From Cyanobium sp. FGCU6 (GTDB lineage: Bacteria; Cyanobacteriota; Cyanobacteriia; PCC-6307; Cyanobiaceae): DNA of 64,000 bases. Below, piece by piece: positions 18,682 through 28,126 of this stretch. The notes beneath the pieces were generated by a model. That model saw only the letters and a program-made list of their open reading frames with translations. It was not told the origin of the DNA and did no database searches. The first letter of the stretch is position 1; the number at the start of each line of letters is the position of its first letter. The translations under genes and the position numbers were made by a program. The DNA lies in assembly GCA_024958655.1 (NCBI GenBank), contig JANWUR010000012.1, positions 53,213 through 117,212 of the forward strand, in the 5' to 3' direction.

Positions 18682-19395
18682 ATGGCTTACCGGCGCGTCC
18701 TTCTCAAGCTCAGTGGTGAGGCGTTGATGGGCGAGCAGGGCTACGGCATCGACCCCGCCATCGTCCAGTCGATCGCCGCCGACGTGGCCGCCGTGGTGGC
18801 GGACGGTACCCAGCTGGCGATCGTTGTGGGCGGCGGCAACATCTTCCGGGGGCTCAAGGGCTCGGCCGGTGGCATGGACCGGGCCACCGCCGACTATGTG
18901 GGCATGCTCGCCACGGTGATGAACGCCATCACCCTCCAGGACGGCCTTGAGCGGGCCGGGGTCCCCACCCGGGTGCAGAGCGCCATTTCGATGCAGGAGG
19001 TGGCTGAGCCCTACATCCGTCGCCGCGCCATCCGCCACATGGAAAAAGGAAGGGTGGTGATCTTCGCCGCCGGCACCGGCAACCCCTTCTTCACCACCGA
19101 CACCACAGCCGCCCTGAGGGCCGCTGAGATCGGTGCCGACGTGGTCTTCAAGGCCACCAAAGTGGACGGGGTGTACGACAAGGACCCGGCCAAGCACGCC
19201 GATGCCGTGCGCTACGAAAGCCTCACCTTCCTCGATGTGCTCAGCGGCGAACTCGAGGTGATGGATGGCACCGCCATCGCCCTGTGCAAGGACAACGCCA
19301 TCCCGATCGTGGTGTTTGATCTCTTCGGCACCGGCAACATCGGCCGGGCCGTGGCCGGTGAACCGATCGGCACCCGCATCGTTCCCGCTCTCTGA
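18682..19395 (+). CDS. pyrH: UMP kinase
   Basis: PyrH phosphorylates UMP to UDP for nucleotide and cell-wall precursor synthesis and is an amino-acid-kinase-fold hexamer. The 237-residue product shows [15 protein letters not shown] at the start, [14 protein letters not shown], the acceptor region [36 protein letters not shown] and the C-terminal [25 protein letters not shown] used the ATG at 18682 rather than the track's start 37 codons upstream, because homologues begin at [10 protein letters not shown]. It precedes frr by 15 bases, the usual pyrH-frr pair. A 211-base gap upstream separates it from cobO and should contain its promoter. Confidence 0.97.
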   Translation: MAYRRVLLKLSGEALMGEQGYGIDPAIVQSIAADVAAVVADGTQLAIVVGGGNIFRGLKGSAGGMDRATADYVGMLATVMNAITLQDGLERAGVPTRVQSAISMQEVAEPYIRRRAIRHMEKGRVVIFAAGTGNPFFTTDTTAALRAAEIGADVVFKATKVDGVYDKDPAKHADAVRYESLTFLDVLSGELEVMDGTAIALCKDNAIPIVVFDLFGTGNIGRAVAGEPIGTRIVPAL

Positions 19396-19410
19396 AATCC
19401 CCTCTCCCTC

Positions 19411-19950
19411 ATGGACCTGGAAGCCAGCATGCGCAAGTCGGTGGAAGCCACCCAGCGCACGTTCAACACCATCCGCACAGGCCGCGCCAATCCCTCCCTG
19501 CTCGACAAGATCATGGTGGAGTATTACGGCGCTGAAACACCGCTGAAATCACTCGCCACCCTCTCCACCCCCGATTCCCAGACCATCCAGATCCAGCCCT
19601 TTGACACCGGCTCGATGGCCGTGATCGAAAAGGCCATCGCCATGAGCGACCTGGGCCTCACCCCCAACAACGACGGCCGAATCATCCGCATCAACATTCC
19701 GCCGCTCACGGAGGACCGCCGCAAGGAACTGTGCAAGCTTGCGGCCAAGTATGCCGAGGAAGGCAAGGTGTCCCTGCGCAACATCCGTCGAGATGGCATC
19801 GATCGCGTCAAGAAGCTGGAGAAGGACGGGGAGCTCTCCGAAGATCAGAGCCGCGATGAACAGGAAAAGGTGCAGAAGCTCACCGATCGCTTCATCGCCG
19901 AATTGGAGAAACACCTGAGCGAAAAGGAAGCCGACATCCTCAAGGTCTGA
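19411..19950 (+). CDS. frr: Ribosome recycling factor
   Basis: RRF splits post-termination ribosomes with EF-G. The 179-residue product has the family's three-helix-bundle and beta domain sequence: [76 protein letters not shown] and the C-terminal helix [28 protein letters not shown]. Length agrees with the usual 180-185. It sits 15 bases after pyrH and ends one base before the next gene's GTG, so all three are probably one transcript. Confidence 0.97.
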   Translation: MDLEASMRKSVEATQRTFNTIRTGRANPSLLDKIMVEYYGAETPLKSLATLSTPDSQTIQIQPFDTGSMAVIEKAIAMSDLGLTPNNDGRIIRINIPPLTEDRRKELCKLAAKYAEEGKVSLRNIRRDGIDRVKKLEKDGELSEDQSRDEQEKVQKLTDRFIAELEKHLSEKEADILKV

Positions 19951-19951
19951 A

Positions 19952-21088
19952 GTGGGCGCCTCCCTGCCCTACGACGTCGCCATCGTCGGTGCCGGCCCCG
20001 CCGGAGGCGCCGCGGCTTTTCACCTGGCTCGCCTGGGGCGCCGGGTCCTGCTGCTCGAACGGGAGCCGGCAGGTCGCAGCAAGCCCTGCGGCGGGGGCAT
20101 GGCGGCCTCGGTGCAGCGCTGGTTCCCCTTCGATCTCACCCCGGCGGTGGATCAGGTGATCCGTCAGGTGCGCTTCACCTGGTGCCTGGAGGATCCGGTC
20201 ACCGCCGAACTGCCCGGCGATTCCCCCTTCTGGATCGTGCGGCGCTCTGTGCTCGATGCTTTCCTGGCCCAGCAGGCCGAGGCGGCCGGGGCCGAGCGGC
20301 GTTTCGGGGCCAGCGTCGGCGCGATCGAGCGACGCGACCAGGGGTGGCAGCTGGCGCTGGAGGGTGGCGAGCGCCTGGAGGCCCGTGCGGTGGTGGTGGC
20401 CGATGGTTCCGGTTCCCGCTTCGCCGCTCCCCTGGGTCTGGGCCCGGCGCGCCCGCGCTTCGCAGCGACAGTGTCGTTGGAGGTGGAGGCCGCGGTGGCC
20501 GAGCCCGACACGGCCCGCTTCGAGTTCGGACTGGTGCACCACGGTTTCTGCTGGTCTTTTCCTCGGCGAGGCGGCTACAGCATCGGCGTCGGCACCTTCA
20601 TCGGTCGTCAGGAGGCCGACAGTGAGGCCGTGCTGGCCTCGCTCCTGCCCGCCCTCGGTTTGCCTGCCGACGCTGGGGAGCGGCGCCATGGGGCGCTGCG
20701 CGTCTGGGATGGCCACCATCCGCTGCACGCTGAGGGGATCGTGGCCGTGGGTGATGCAGCCTCCCTCTGCGATCCGTTCCTGGCGGAGGGGCTGCGGCCT
20801 TCCCTGCTCAGCGGCACGGAAGCCGCCTCCGCCCTCGACCGCTGGCTCGACGGAGAGCGGGATGCTCTGGCGCACTACACGGCCCGCATGCGGACAGAGT
20901 GGGGCGATTCGATGGCCTGGGGCAAGCGCATCGCCCAGGTGTTCTACCGGGTGCCTCGGGTGGGCTATCAGCTCGGGGTCAAGCGTCCCACCGCCCCGCA
21001 GCGCATCGCCCAGATCCTCTCCGGTGAGATGGGCTACGGGGACATCGCCCAGCGCGTGATCAAGCGCCTGCTGTTTCAGCGCGGCTGA
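19952..21088 (+). CDS. Geranylgeranyl reductase family FAD oxidoreductase
   Basis: The 378-residue product is a PHBH-fold flavoprotein of the geranylgeranyl reductase family, which reduces prenyl chains. It has the dinucleotide motif VAIVGAGPAGGAAAFHLARLG at residues 8-30, RSKPCGGGMAASV (the cysteine-containing loop typical of the family), and the second FAD motif VAVGDAASLCDPFLAEGL near residue 265. It differs from ChlP, which is longer and acts on chlorophyll and tocopherol tails, so this is a paralogue of unknown prenyl substrate. The start is GTG, one base after the frr stop, and the gene ends 17 bases before a convergent gene. Confidence 0.9.
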   Translation: MGASLPYDVAIVGAGPAGGAAAFHLARLGRRVLLLEREPAGRSKPCGGGMAASVQRWFPFDLTPAVDQVIRQVRFTWCLEDPVTAELPGDSPFWIVRRSVLDAFLAQQAEAAGAERRFGASVGAIERRDQGWQLALEGGERLEARAVVVADGSGSRFAAPLGLGPARPRFAATVSLEVEAAVAEPDTARFEFGLVHHGFCWSFPRRGGYSIGVGTFIGRQEADSEAVLASLLPALGLPADAGERRHGALRVWDGHHPLHAEGIVAVGDAASLCDPFLAEGLRPSLLSGTEAASALDRWLDGERDALAHYTARMRTEWGDSMAWGKRIAQVFYRVPRVGYQLGVKRPTAPQRIAQILSGEMGYGDIAQRVIKRLLFQRG

Positions 21089-21105
21089 GGCGAAACCGCT
21101 CCCGT

Positions 21106-21483
21106 TCAGCTGCGGATGCAGTCCTTGAGGTCGCGCAGACGCTGATCGATCGAGCCCAGAAGCTCGATGGCGAACATCGGCGATTCCTGCACGGCGAACA
21201 GGAACTTCTCCCGGTTCATCACCAGCAGGCGGCAGTCGCTGAGCGCATGGGCATCGCCGTAGCGGCGGTGGTCCGGGGTGACCAGGGCTCCGGCACCGAA
21301 GACATCGCCGGCCTGGATCGTCTCCTTACCTGCCCCCCCGTTCCAGCTCAGTTCCACTTGCCCATCAAGCAGACCGAACATGCAGTCGCCGGACTCGCCG
21401 GAACGGAAGATCGCGTCACCGGCCTTGACGTCGATGACCTCACCCTTGCTGGCGAGGGCACGCATGGTGTCGAGGGCGTTCAC
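21106..21483 (-). CDS. Stand-alone cyclic nucleotide-binding (cNMP) domain protein
   Basis: The 125-residue product is a single cNMP-binding fold: VIDVKAGDAIFRSGESGDCMFGLLDGQVEL, GDVFGAGALVTPDHRRYGDAHALSDCRLLVM and a C-terminal helix. There is no DNA-binding domain as in Crp. The phosphate-binding cassette is unusual: the common FGELAL...R(T/S)A is FGAGALVTPDHRRYGDAHA here, with the ribose-binding Glu replaced, so nucleotide binding may be weak or altered. It follows the transaldolase gene by 48 bases on the same strand and may be co-transcribed with it. It could be a regulatory subunit-like protein; no partner is evident. Confidence 0.88.
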   Translation of the reverse strand: MNALDTMRALASKGEVIDVKAGDAIFRSGESGDCMFGLLDGQVELSWNGGAGKETIQAGDVFGAGALVTPDHRRYGDAHALSDCRLLVMNREKFLFAVQESPMFAIELLGSIDQRLRDLKDCIRS

Positions 21484-21531
21484 GGGCCGCTGGGCGCTGA
21501 GTTGGCCATCCAGTGTGCAGGATCGCCGGGC

Positions 21532-22707
21532 TCAGCGCACGGCGCCCAGGGCCAGCGGAGCCCCCAGCCCGGCCCTGACTTCATCCGGTGCCAGCCGGCC
21601 ATCATTGTCGGTGTCGAGGGCATCGAAGACGGCATCGCTGCCCAGCCACTCCTCGCGGGTGATGCAGCCATCTCCGTCGAGGTCGTTGAGAAGAAAAATC
21701 TCGTGGACGGCGTGGGTGAAGGCGGCGCCCCCTTCGAGCTCTGCCAGGCGGTGGGCCAGCTGGGCCTCCAGGGTCTCGATCGCCTTGGAGAACCCCCGGA
21801 TCCCCTCATCAAGCTTCTCGCTGGCCATCGGGTCGGCGGCCATCAGCCGCTCGAAGGTTGCCTGATCCACCGTGAGGCGCTCATCAGCGAGCCCGGGATT
21901 GGCGGCATCCAGACGCCGTTCCAATGGCGCCTCTGTCGAGCGGAGCTGGTCCATCAGTGACGGGGAGATGGTGAGCAGATCGCAGCCGGCAAGCTCGATG
22001 ATCTCGTCGATGTTGCGGAAGCTGGCGCCCATCACCTCGGTGCGGTAGCCGTAGGTCTTGAAGTAATTGAAGATCTTCGACACCGAGATCACGCCCGGAT
22101 CCTCCGGTCCGGGATAGTTGTCGCGTCCAGTGGCCTTCTTGTACCAGTCAAGGATGCGGCCCACGAAGGGGGAGATCAGGGTGACGCCCGCCTCGGCGCA
22201 GGCCACGGCCTGGGCAAAGCCGAACAGCAGGGTGAGGTTGCAATGAATTCCTTCCCTCTCGAGCTGTTCGGCGGCCCGGATCCCCTCCCAGGTGGAGGCG
22301 ATCTTGATCAGCACCCGCTCCCGCCCCACGCCGGCCTGTTCGTAGAGGCCGATGAGCTTGCGGGCCTTCTCGATCGTGGCCTCGGTGTCGAAGCTCAGGC
22401 GGGCATCCACTTCGGTGGAGACCCGGCCCGGCACGATCCGCAGGATCTCCTTGCCAAAGGTGACGCTGATCTCATCGAGGGCTTCGCTCACCACCTCGTC
22501 TGCCCCGGCCTGGCTGCCGATGACTGCTCTCGACTCGCGCAGGGAGCGGTCGATCAGCTCCTGATAGGCGGGGATCTGGGCGGCCGCCAGGATCAGCGAC
22601 GGGTTGGTGGTGGCATCGCGCGGCGTGAACTGGCGGATGGCATCGATGTCGCCGGTGTCCGCCACCACCACGGTCATCGCGGCGAGTTGATCGAGCAGGT
22701 TGGCCAT
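21532..22707 (-). CDS. tal: Transaldolase with C-terminal EF-hand pair
   Basis: Transaldolase moves a dihydroxyacetone unit between sugar phosphates in the pentose phosphate pathway. The 391-residue product has a complete TalB-like domain to about residue 330 ([16 protein letters not shown], the Schiff-base lysine in [56 protein letters not shown]). The last 60 residues add two EF-hand loops, [15 protein letters not shown] and [14 protein letters not shown], both with the D-x-D-x-D/N-G spacing and a terminal Glu. ATG at 22707 was preferred to the GTG just before it. It lies between ftsI and the cNMP-domain gene on the minus strand. Confidence 0.95.
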   Translation of the reverse strand: MANLLDQLAAMTVVVADTGDIDAIRQFTPRDATTNPSLILAAAQIPAYQELIDRSLRESRAVIGSQAGADEVVSEALDEISVTFGKEILRIVPGRVSTEVDARLSFDTEATIEKARKLIGLYEQAGVGRERVLIKIASTWEGIRAAEQLEREGIHCNLTLLFGFAQAVACAEAGVTLISPFVGRILDWYKKATGRDNYPGPEDPGVISVSKIFNYFKTYGYRTEVMGASFRNIDEIIELAGCDLLTISPSLMDQLRSTEAPLERRLDAANPGLADERLTVDQATFERLMAADPMASEKLDEGIRGFSKAIETLEAQLAHRLAELEGGAAFTHAVHEIFLLNDLDGDGCITREEWLGSDAVFDALDTDNDGRLAPDEVRAGLGAPLALGAVR

Positions 22708-22783
22708 CACGCAGTTGTCGATGATGCAACGCTAGCCAGGCCGTTCTGTCGGGCGCTCCCGGGTTGTGGGAACGGGACAGGGA

Positions 22784-24664
22784 TCAGCCGCGGCTGGAAC
22801 CGGCGGCTGCGGACTTGGGGACCGGGCGGCTGGGCGCCAGTTTCTCGATCACCACAAGGGCCTCCACGATCTGGCGGGCTACAGGCACGGCCACCGTGGC
22901 TCCGTAGGCATTGCCGCCCTGGGGCTCATCGACCACCACCAGCACCACATAGCGCGGATCCTCGATCGGCAGCACGGCCACGAAGCTGGTGATGCGGGCA
23001 CCGGGGATGTAGACGCCGTTGTGGGCCTTCTGGGCGGTGCCTGTCTTGCCGCCGAGGCGATAGCCGGGAATCTGCAGGCCCTTGCCGCTTCCCTTCTCCA
23101 CCACCGATTCCATCCAGTTGATCACCGTGCGCGTGACCTTGGGATCGAGCAGCTGGATGCCGGTGGGGGTGCCGGAGCTGGCGAGGGCCTCCCCGGAGCG
23201 CAGCCCCCTGGTGATGTGGGGACTCACGAGCCTGCCGCCATTGGCGAGCATCCCGTGCAGCTGAACCAGCTTCAGCGGGGTGAGGGAGAAGCCCTGGCCG
23301 AAGGCGGCCACCGCCGGCTCGATGGCGGCTCCGGTGAACTCCTGCCGGCTCTTGAGCTGCCCTGCCACAGCACCGGGGAGGTCGGTGTCGGGGACGGTGT
23401 CGATGCCGATGGTGTGGAGCCAGTGCCAGAAGCGATCGCGTTTCACCCTCGACATGATGTCGACCATCGCCACGTTGCTCGACACCTGGAGAACGGTGGG
23501 AAAGTCGATCACGCCGTTGGCACGACGATCGGCATTGAAGATCGGCCAGCCGCCGATGTTCAGCTGACCGACGTCGTTGGCGGTGCCATCGGGCTGGATC
23601 GCCTTCTCCTGCAGCGCCAGGGCCATGTTGATCGGTTTGAAGGTGGAGCCGGGTTCGTAGAGATCCTGCACCGACCACTCGCGGAACATGCCCGGGTCGT
23701 ACTGCCAGAAGTTGTTGGGGTCGTAGGTGGGGGTGGAGGCCAGGGCGAGGATCTCGCCGCTGCGACTGTCCATGACCAGGGCGGCGCCCCGTTTGGCACT
23801 CCACTGTTTCACCTGTTTGGCCAGGGCCTGCTGAGCCACCTGCTGCAGGCGGGAATCGAGCGTGAGCTGCAGGCGCAGGTCGTCGCCGTACAGGGAACCG
23901 GCCTGGAGGCCATCTGGCAGCGGGGTGCCATCGGCGCCGCGCCGCATGCTCACGGTCATCTCCTGACGGCGCAGGTCGCTGTCGCGGCTCTGCTCCAGGC
24001 CTGCCTGGGGCACGCGCTCGAGGTTGAGGAACCCCACCACGTTGGCGAACAACTGGCCCTGGGGATAGACGCGCTGGGGATAGCCCTCCAGATCGAGACC
24101 GCTGATCTTGAGCTGCCTCACCCTCTCAGCGGTTTCAGGGTCAAGGTTGGTGGCCAGCTTCACCCCGCTTCGACGGTTGCCCATAGCGTTGAGCATCTCC
24201 TGGCGAGGCCGGGCCAGAACGGCGGCCAGGCGCGTGACCACCTCCTCAGGGCGTCGCACGCTCTGGGGATCATCGCCGGGGAAATTGAAATAGCGCGGGT
24301 GGGCCCACAGGGTGAAGCGCTCCTCATCGAGAGCCACCAGGCGGCCTGTCCGATCCACGATCGTGCGCCGCTTGCCCAGCGGGATGATCGACTGGGTCTG
24401 GATCGCACGGGCCCGAGCCTGCAACCGGTCCCCCTGAACCACCTGCAGCCAGCCCAGCCTGAGCACCAGGCCGCCGAGCGCGGCGCTGAGCAACAGGAAC
24501 ACCGTGACCAGCCGGCGATTGCTCAGTGGCTGGATGTCCACCACCCGGTGACGGGCCGCCCGACCACCCCCGGCAGCACCGGAGCTGTGGAGCCCGCCGC
24601 CGCGGGCACGGTCGGATCTGCCCGTGCCGCCGGGCGGATGGGGGCGGGTGGAGGAGCGGGCCAT
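22784..24664 (-). CDS. ftsI: Penicillin-binding protein 2/FtsI, septal peptidoglycan transpeptidase
   Basis: This division-specific class B PBP cross-links septal peptidoglycan. The 626-residue product has a short cytoplasmic arginine-rich N-terminus, one transmembrane helix (about residues 52-72, LVTVFLLLSAALGGLVLRLGW), a PBP dimerisation domain and a transpeptidase domain with all three catalytic motifs: SxxK in GSTFKPINMA (about 340), SxN in VSSNVAMVD (about 395) and KTG in GGKTGTAQKA (about 540). The ATG shares one base with the stop of the FtsL-like gene upstream (TGATG), so the two are coupled, as ftsL-ftsI pairs often are. Confidence 0.96.
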   Translation of the reverse strand: MARSSTRPHPPGGTGRSDRARGGGLHSSGAAGGGRAARHRVVDIQPLSNRRLVTVFLLLSAALGGLVLRLGWLQVVQGDRLQARARAIQTQSIIPLGKRRTIVDRTGRLVALDEERFTLWAHPRYFNFPGDDPQSVRRPEEVVTRLAAVLARPRQEMLNAMGNRRSGVKLATNLDPETAERVRQLKISGLDLEGYPQRVYPQGQLFANVVGFLNLERVPQAGLEQSRDSDLRRQEMTVSMRRGADGTPLPDGLQAGSLYGDDLRLQLTLDSRLQQVAQQALAKQVKQWSAKRGAALVMDSRSGEILALASTPTYDPNNFWQYDPGMFREWSVQDLYEPGSTFKPINMALALQEKAIQPDGTANDVGQLNIGGWPIFNADRRANGVIDFPTVLQVSSNVAMVDIMSRVKRDRFWHWLHTIGIDTVPDTDLPGAVAGQLKSRQEFTGAAIEPAVAAFGQGFSLTPLKLVQLHGMLANGGRLVSPHITRGLRSGEALASSGTPTGIQLLDPKVTRTVINWMESVVEKGSGKGLQIPGYRLGGKTGTAQKAHNGVYIPGARITSFVAVLPIEDPRYVVLVVVDEPQGGNAYGATVAVPVARQIVEALVVIEKLAPSRPVPKSAAAGSSRG

Positions 24665-25221
24665 CAGTAGCCGGCCGGGATGCGACGCAGCTGGAGCTGG
24701 GCGAGCAGGGCCTGCGTGGCGGAACGGCGTTGCACCACGGGCTGGGGGAGGTGAATCAGTTTTTCGCTGCTGGTGGGAACAAGCTGACCGGGACGACGCA
24801 CGGCGCCGAGATGGTGCTGCTCCAGAAGGGCCGCCGATTCCTGCAGGCGATGTTCAAGCGACTTGGAGGCCTCGAGCTGGCTGTAGCTGCGGGCCCACTC
24901 GTTCTGCCAGTGCAGGGTGAGGGCGCTGAGGGAGACCGTCGCCAGCCCGAGGCCGGCCAGGGCGCCGCTGCTGATGCGATGGAACCCTGCGAGCCAGGGG
25001 GAGCGCCGCTCGATCCGTCGGGCCGAGAGTGAGTTCTCGATCACCCTGAGGGAGCCCGAGGAACGGCGACGACCCTGGCTGGCGCGGCGTTCACTCCGCC
25101 TGGGTGTGGCGCTGAGGAAGGTGGCGACCAAGGGTGTCTGTCCGTTCACTGCGCAAGTGAACCACCCCGGGGCCCCGGCAGCAAGGCGTCCGGTGACGGC
25201 CTTCTCACACGCCCCCCGCAC
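24664..25221 (-). CDS. FtsL-like bitopic membrane protein
   Basis: The 185-residue product has a basic N-terminal tail, one transmembrane helix (about residues 86-106, SSGALAGLGLATVSLSALTLHW) and a short coiled-coil-like segment (SQLEASKSLEHRLQESAALLEQH), the layout of FtsL. It sits directly before ftsI and overlaps it by one base, which supports the FtsL role; sequence similarity in FtsL is always low. Its 5' end overlaps the CPBP gene end by 17 bases if the track's ATG is used; a GTG giving VNGQTPLVATF is another possible start. Role is inferred from topology and position. Confidence 0.75.
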   Translation of the reverse strand: MRGACEKAVTGRLAAGAPGWFTCAVNGQTPLVATFLSATPRRSERRASQGRRRSSGSLRVIENSLSARRIERRSPWLAGFHRISSGALAGLGLATVSLSALTLHWQNEWARSYSQLEASKSLEHRLQESAALLEQHHLGAVRRPGQLVPTSSEKLIHLPQPVVQRRSATQALLAQLQLRRIPAGY

Positions 25222-26668
25222 CGTCGGCGAGCAGCAGCAGGTTGGCGAAGGTCAGTCCGTTCCACAGAGCGTGGGCGATCACCGAGGAGGCCAGCCGACC
25301 GCTGTGCCAGCGGAGCAGTCCCAGGCCGATACCCAGCACGAACAGCGGCATCAGCTCCCCCAGGCTCAGGTGGGCCAGGGCAAAGACCGACGCGCTGATC
25401 CCCACGGCCGCCGTGCCCCCCAGCCGCTGCCCCAGCACCGGCAGCAGGACCCCGCGGAACAGGGTTTCCTCAAACAGCGGGGCCAGCACCATGGCCGTGA
25501 GGGCAAAGCAGGCAAGAGCCAGGGGATCGCCGCTGGTGAGCACCAGCTCGAGCAGAGGATTGCTGCCGCCAGCGTCCTCCCAGAGCTTTCCTACCAGCCA
25601 GCCGGAGAAGGCCACTGGAGGGAGCAGCATCATCACCAGGGTCAGGGCCGGCCCCGCCGCCGTGGCCAGGGGCTGCCAGTGCCACTGCAGCCAGCCCCCC
25701 GCGGGGCGGGAAGCGAGCCTGCCTCGCAGCAGCAGCACCAGGATGAAGAGAGGAGCAGCCATCAGCCCCAGATAGAGCACCAGCACGCGCAACCCCTCCG
25801 CCAGGGGTGCGGAGAGGTTGCGGCTCTGGATCAGGGCCGTCAGCGGTGGCTCCAGCAACCCGGGCACGACAAGTTCGCCCACCAGCACGAACCCACCCGC
25901 GATCAGCAGGGTGGCATCGATCGGGGTGAGCGGCGGTCCTACCAGGGGTGCAAAGGGGGACTGTCTGCGGGTCACCAGGCGCCGCAGCATCCGGATCAGC
26001 AGCCCCAGACCGATGAGCAGCAGCAGCAGGGGCAGCACGTTGACCGCCAGTAGCTGAAGCACCCGGCGGGCCGGGTTCCGATCGGCGGGGCAGCTCTCCC
26101 CGCCGATCCCTCCCCCCAGCTGTTCGCAGCTGAGCTGCTCCAGCAGCGGAGACGGCTGCCAGGGGCGCAGCAGCGCAGCGCGTTCCGGAGGCGACACTCG
26201 CCGGCCGGCCACCAGGGCTTCCAGCAGTGGGCGGCGGGAGGGCTCGACGCTTGGAATCAGTCGCCGCAGGTTCTGCTCGGCGGCCTCTGCTTCGGCGAGG
26301 TCGGCGCTGCCCCGCCGCAGCAGCCCAAGTTCCAGTCGCCGCTGGGCCGGCATGGGGATGGCCGCTTGCTCCAGGTTCCCCTCGAGGGCGTCGGCCAGAG
26401 CTTCGCGGGGGTCGTCACCCACCAGCAGCGGACGCAGGCCTGGCGGCAGCTGCTCTTCCACCAGGGCGCTCAGTTCGAGCTGGCGCAGGTCGAGGGCTGA
26501 CTCCACCGAGGGACGCTCCAGGCTGCCCGCCAGCCCCTCCAGCCAGAGAAGCAGGCTGAGGGAGAGACTCAGCAGGGCCAGCAGCACCTTCCAGGACGGT
26601 GGATCGGGCGGCGGTGGATCCGTTGGGCCATTGCCGGGGGCACTGGAGTGGGAAGCGGGAAGGATCAA
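25205..26668 (-). CDS. CPBP family intramembrane metalloprotease
   Basis: The 487-residue product has one N-terminal transmembrane helix, an Arg/Glu/Leu-rich soluble region of about 150 residues, then some seven or eight membrane segments. The C-terminal CAAX-protease/bacteriocin-processing (Abi/CPBP) domain carries all three motifs: FEETLFRG (EExxxR), FALAHLSLGE (FxxxH) and AHALWNGLTF (HxxxN). Members cleave prenylated or membrane substrates or serve as scaffolds; the substrate here is unknown. The long extra N-terminal region is common to cyanobacterial versions. It is first in a minus-strand series with the ftsL-like and ftsI genes, suggesting an envelope role. Confidence 0.9.
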   Translation of the reverse strand: MILPASHSSAPGNGPTDPPPPDPPSWKVLLALLSLSLSLLLWLEGLAGSLERPSVESALDLRQLELSALVEEQLPPGLRPLLVGDDPREALADALEGNLEQAAIPMPAQRRLELGLLRRGSADLAEAEAAEQNLRRLIPSVEPSRRPLLEALVAGRRVSPPERAALLRPWQPSPLLEQLSCEQLGGGIGGESCPADRNPARRVLQLLAVNVLPLLLLLIGLGLLIRMLRRLVTRRQSPFAPLVGPPLTPIDATLLIAGGFVLVGELVVPGLLEPPLTALIQSRNLSAPLAEGLRVLVLYLGLMAAPLFILVLLLRGRLASRPAGGWLQWHWQPLATAAGPALTLVMMLLPPVAFSGWLVGKLWEDAGGSNPLLELVLTSGDPLALACFALTAMVLAPLFEETLFRGVLLPVLGQRLGGTAAVGISASVFALAHLSLGELMPLFVLGIGLGLLRWHSGRLASSVIAHALWNGLTFANLLLLADGAGGV

Positions 26669-26753
26669 CCGGACAGGCGCAGGATCATGCTGCAGCGATT
26701 GTGCCGCCGGGACCGCCTCGCCTGGGATCGGCCCTCAGGGGTGCTCCCATACG

Positions 26754-28115
26754 ATGCATCCCACTGTGGTCGCCGGATCCGTGCCCGTCCGCCTTCTGCT
26801 TGTTCGCCACGGGCTGAGCAGCTTCAACCTGGAGCACCGCATCCAGGGTCGTGACGACCTCTCCAGCCTCACGGAGGAAGGTGTCGAGCAGGCGCGTCTC
26901 ACCGGCCAGGCCCTGCGGGGACTGCGTCTCGACGCCGCCTATAGCTCCCCGCTCAGCCGGGCCCGCGATACGGCCACCACCCTGCTGGCGGCCCACGGTG
27001 GGAGTAGCCGCAGTGCCGTTCTTGACGACGATCTCCAGGAGATCGATCTGGGTCCCTGGAGCGGGCTGCTGCGCTCGGATCTTCGCGAGCACGACCCCGA
27101 GGGGGAGCGGCGCTGGCGTGACCATCCCGAAAGCCTTGAGCTCGAGCGCAGGGATGGCCAGCGCTACCGCCCGCTGCCGGAACTCATGGAGCAGGCGGCC
27201 GTTTTTGTGAAACGTCTGCTCAAGCGCCACGACCCCGCCTCCGACGCCACGGTCCTGGTGGTCGCCCACAACGCCATCCTTCGCTGCCTGCTCCTGCAGC
27301 TGCTGGGTCTGGAGGTCAGCGGCTTCCGTCGGCTGCGCCTCGACAACGGCTCCATCTCGGTGCTGAACATCGCCCCCGGCCCCCAGGGCCGACGGGACGT
27401 GCAGATCGAATCTCTCAACGGCATCGCCCATCTGGGCCAGCCCCTGCCCCCCAGGGGCCCGGGCCCGCGTCTGCTGCTTGTGCGTCATGGCGAGACCGAC
27501 TGGAACCGGCAGGGTCGTTTCCAGGGCCAGATCGATATTCCTCTCAACAGCAATGGGTTCTCGCAGGCCGCCGCCGCGCGCGAATTTCTCGCCACGGTGC
27601 CGATCGATCGCGCTTACACCAGCGCCATGGCCCGTCCCCGCCAGACGGCCGAAGTGATCCTCTCGGCCCATCCCGGCATTCCCCTCACCAGCACCACCGG
27701 CCTGCTGGAGATCGGCCATGGGCTGTGGGAGGGCCGGCTGGAAAGCGAAATCGCCGAGGGCTGGCCCCAGCTGCTGGCCGACTGGAAGCGGGCCCCCGAA
27801 ACCGTGCAGATGCCTGGCGGCGAGACCATCCATGACGTCTGGCGACGCTCCCTGACCTCCTGGGAGCAGATCGCCGCCGGGCTCGACGAGCGGGAGACCG
27901 CCCTGGTGGTGGCCCACGACGCCGTGAACAAGGCCATCCTCTGCGCCCTTCTCGGCCTTTCCCCCGGTGACATCTGGGCCGTGAAGCAGGGCAACGGCGG
28001 CGTCACGGTGATCGACTACCCCCGCGGCATCAGCGGTCCGCCGCTGGTGGCCTGTCTGAACCTCACCCACCATCTGGGAGGGGTGATCGACCGCACAGCA
28101 GCTGGCGCTCTCTGA
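26754..28115 (+). CDS. Two-domain phosphoglycerate mutase-fold phosphatase
   Basis: The 453-residue product contains two tandem histidine-phosphatase domains. Domain 1 (about residues 8-220) has LLLVRHGLSSFN, LQEIDLGPWSG and VVAHNAILRCLL; domain 2 (about 238-440) has LLLVRHGETDWN, LLEIGHGLWEG and VVAHDAVNKAILC. Each set contains the catalytic His, the acid Glu and the second His, so both look active. Related cyanobacterial proteins include phosphoserine phosphatase PspA and alpha-ribazole phosphatase-like enzymes, so a phosphatase role is more likely than a glycolytic mutase. The ATG at 26754 gives MHPTVVAGSVPVRLLLVRHG; the longer track version is antisense to the CPBP gene. Followed after 11 bases by the dihydroorotase-like gene. 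Confidence 0.9.
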   Translation: MHPTVVAGSVPVRLLLVRHGLSSFNLEHRIQGRDDLSSLTEEGVEQARLTGQALRGLRLDAAYSSPLSRARDTATTLLAAHGGSSRSAVLDDDLQEIDLGPWSGLLRSDLREHDPEGERRWRDHPESLELERRDGQRYRPLPELMEQAAVFVKRLLKRHDPASDATVLVVAHNAILRCLLLQLLGLEVSGFRRLRLDNGSISVLNIAPGPQGRRDVQIESLNGIAHLGQPLPPRGPGPRLLLVRHGETDWNRQGRFQGQIDIPLNSNGFSQAAAAREFLATVPIDRAYTSAMARPRQTAEVILSAHPGIPLTSTTGLLEIGHGLWEGRLESEIAEGWPQLLADWKRAPETVQMPGGETIHDVWRRSLTSWEQIAAGLDERETALVVAHDAVNKAILCALLGLSPGDIWAVKQGNGGVTVIDYPRGISGPPLVACLNLTHHLGGVIDRTAAGAL

Positions 28116-28126
28116 ATCCCGCAGCG

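Noticed and set aside
22766-24670. 634-residue plus-strand ORF
   Set aside because: Shadow of ftsI on the opposite strand.
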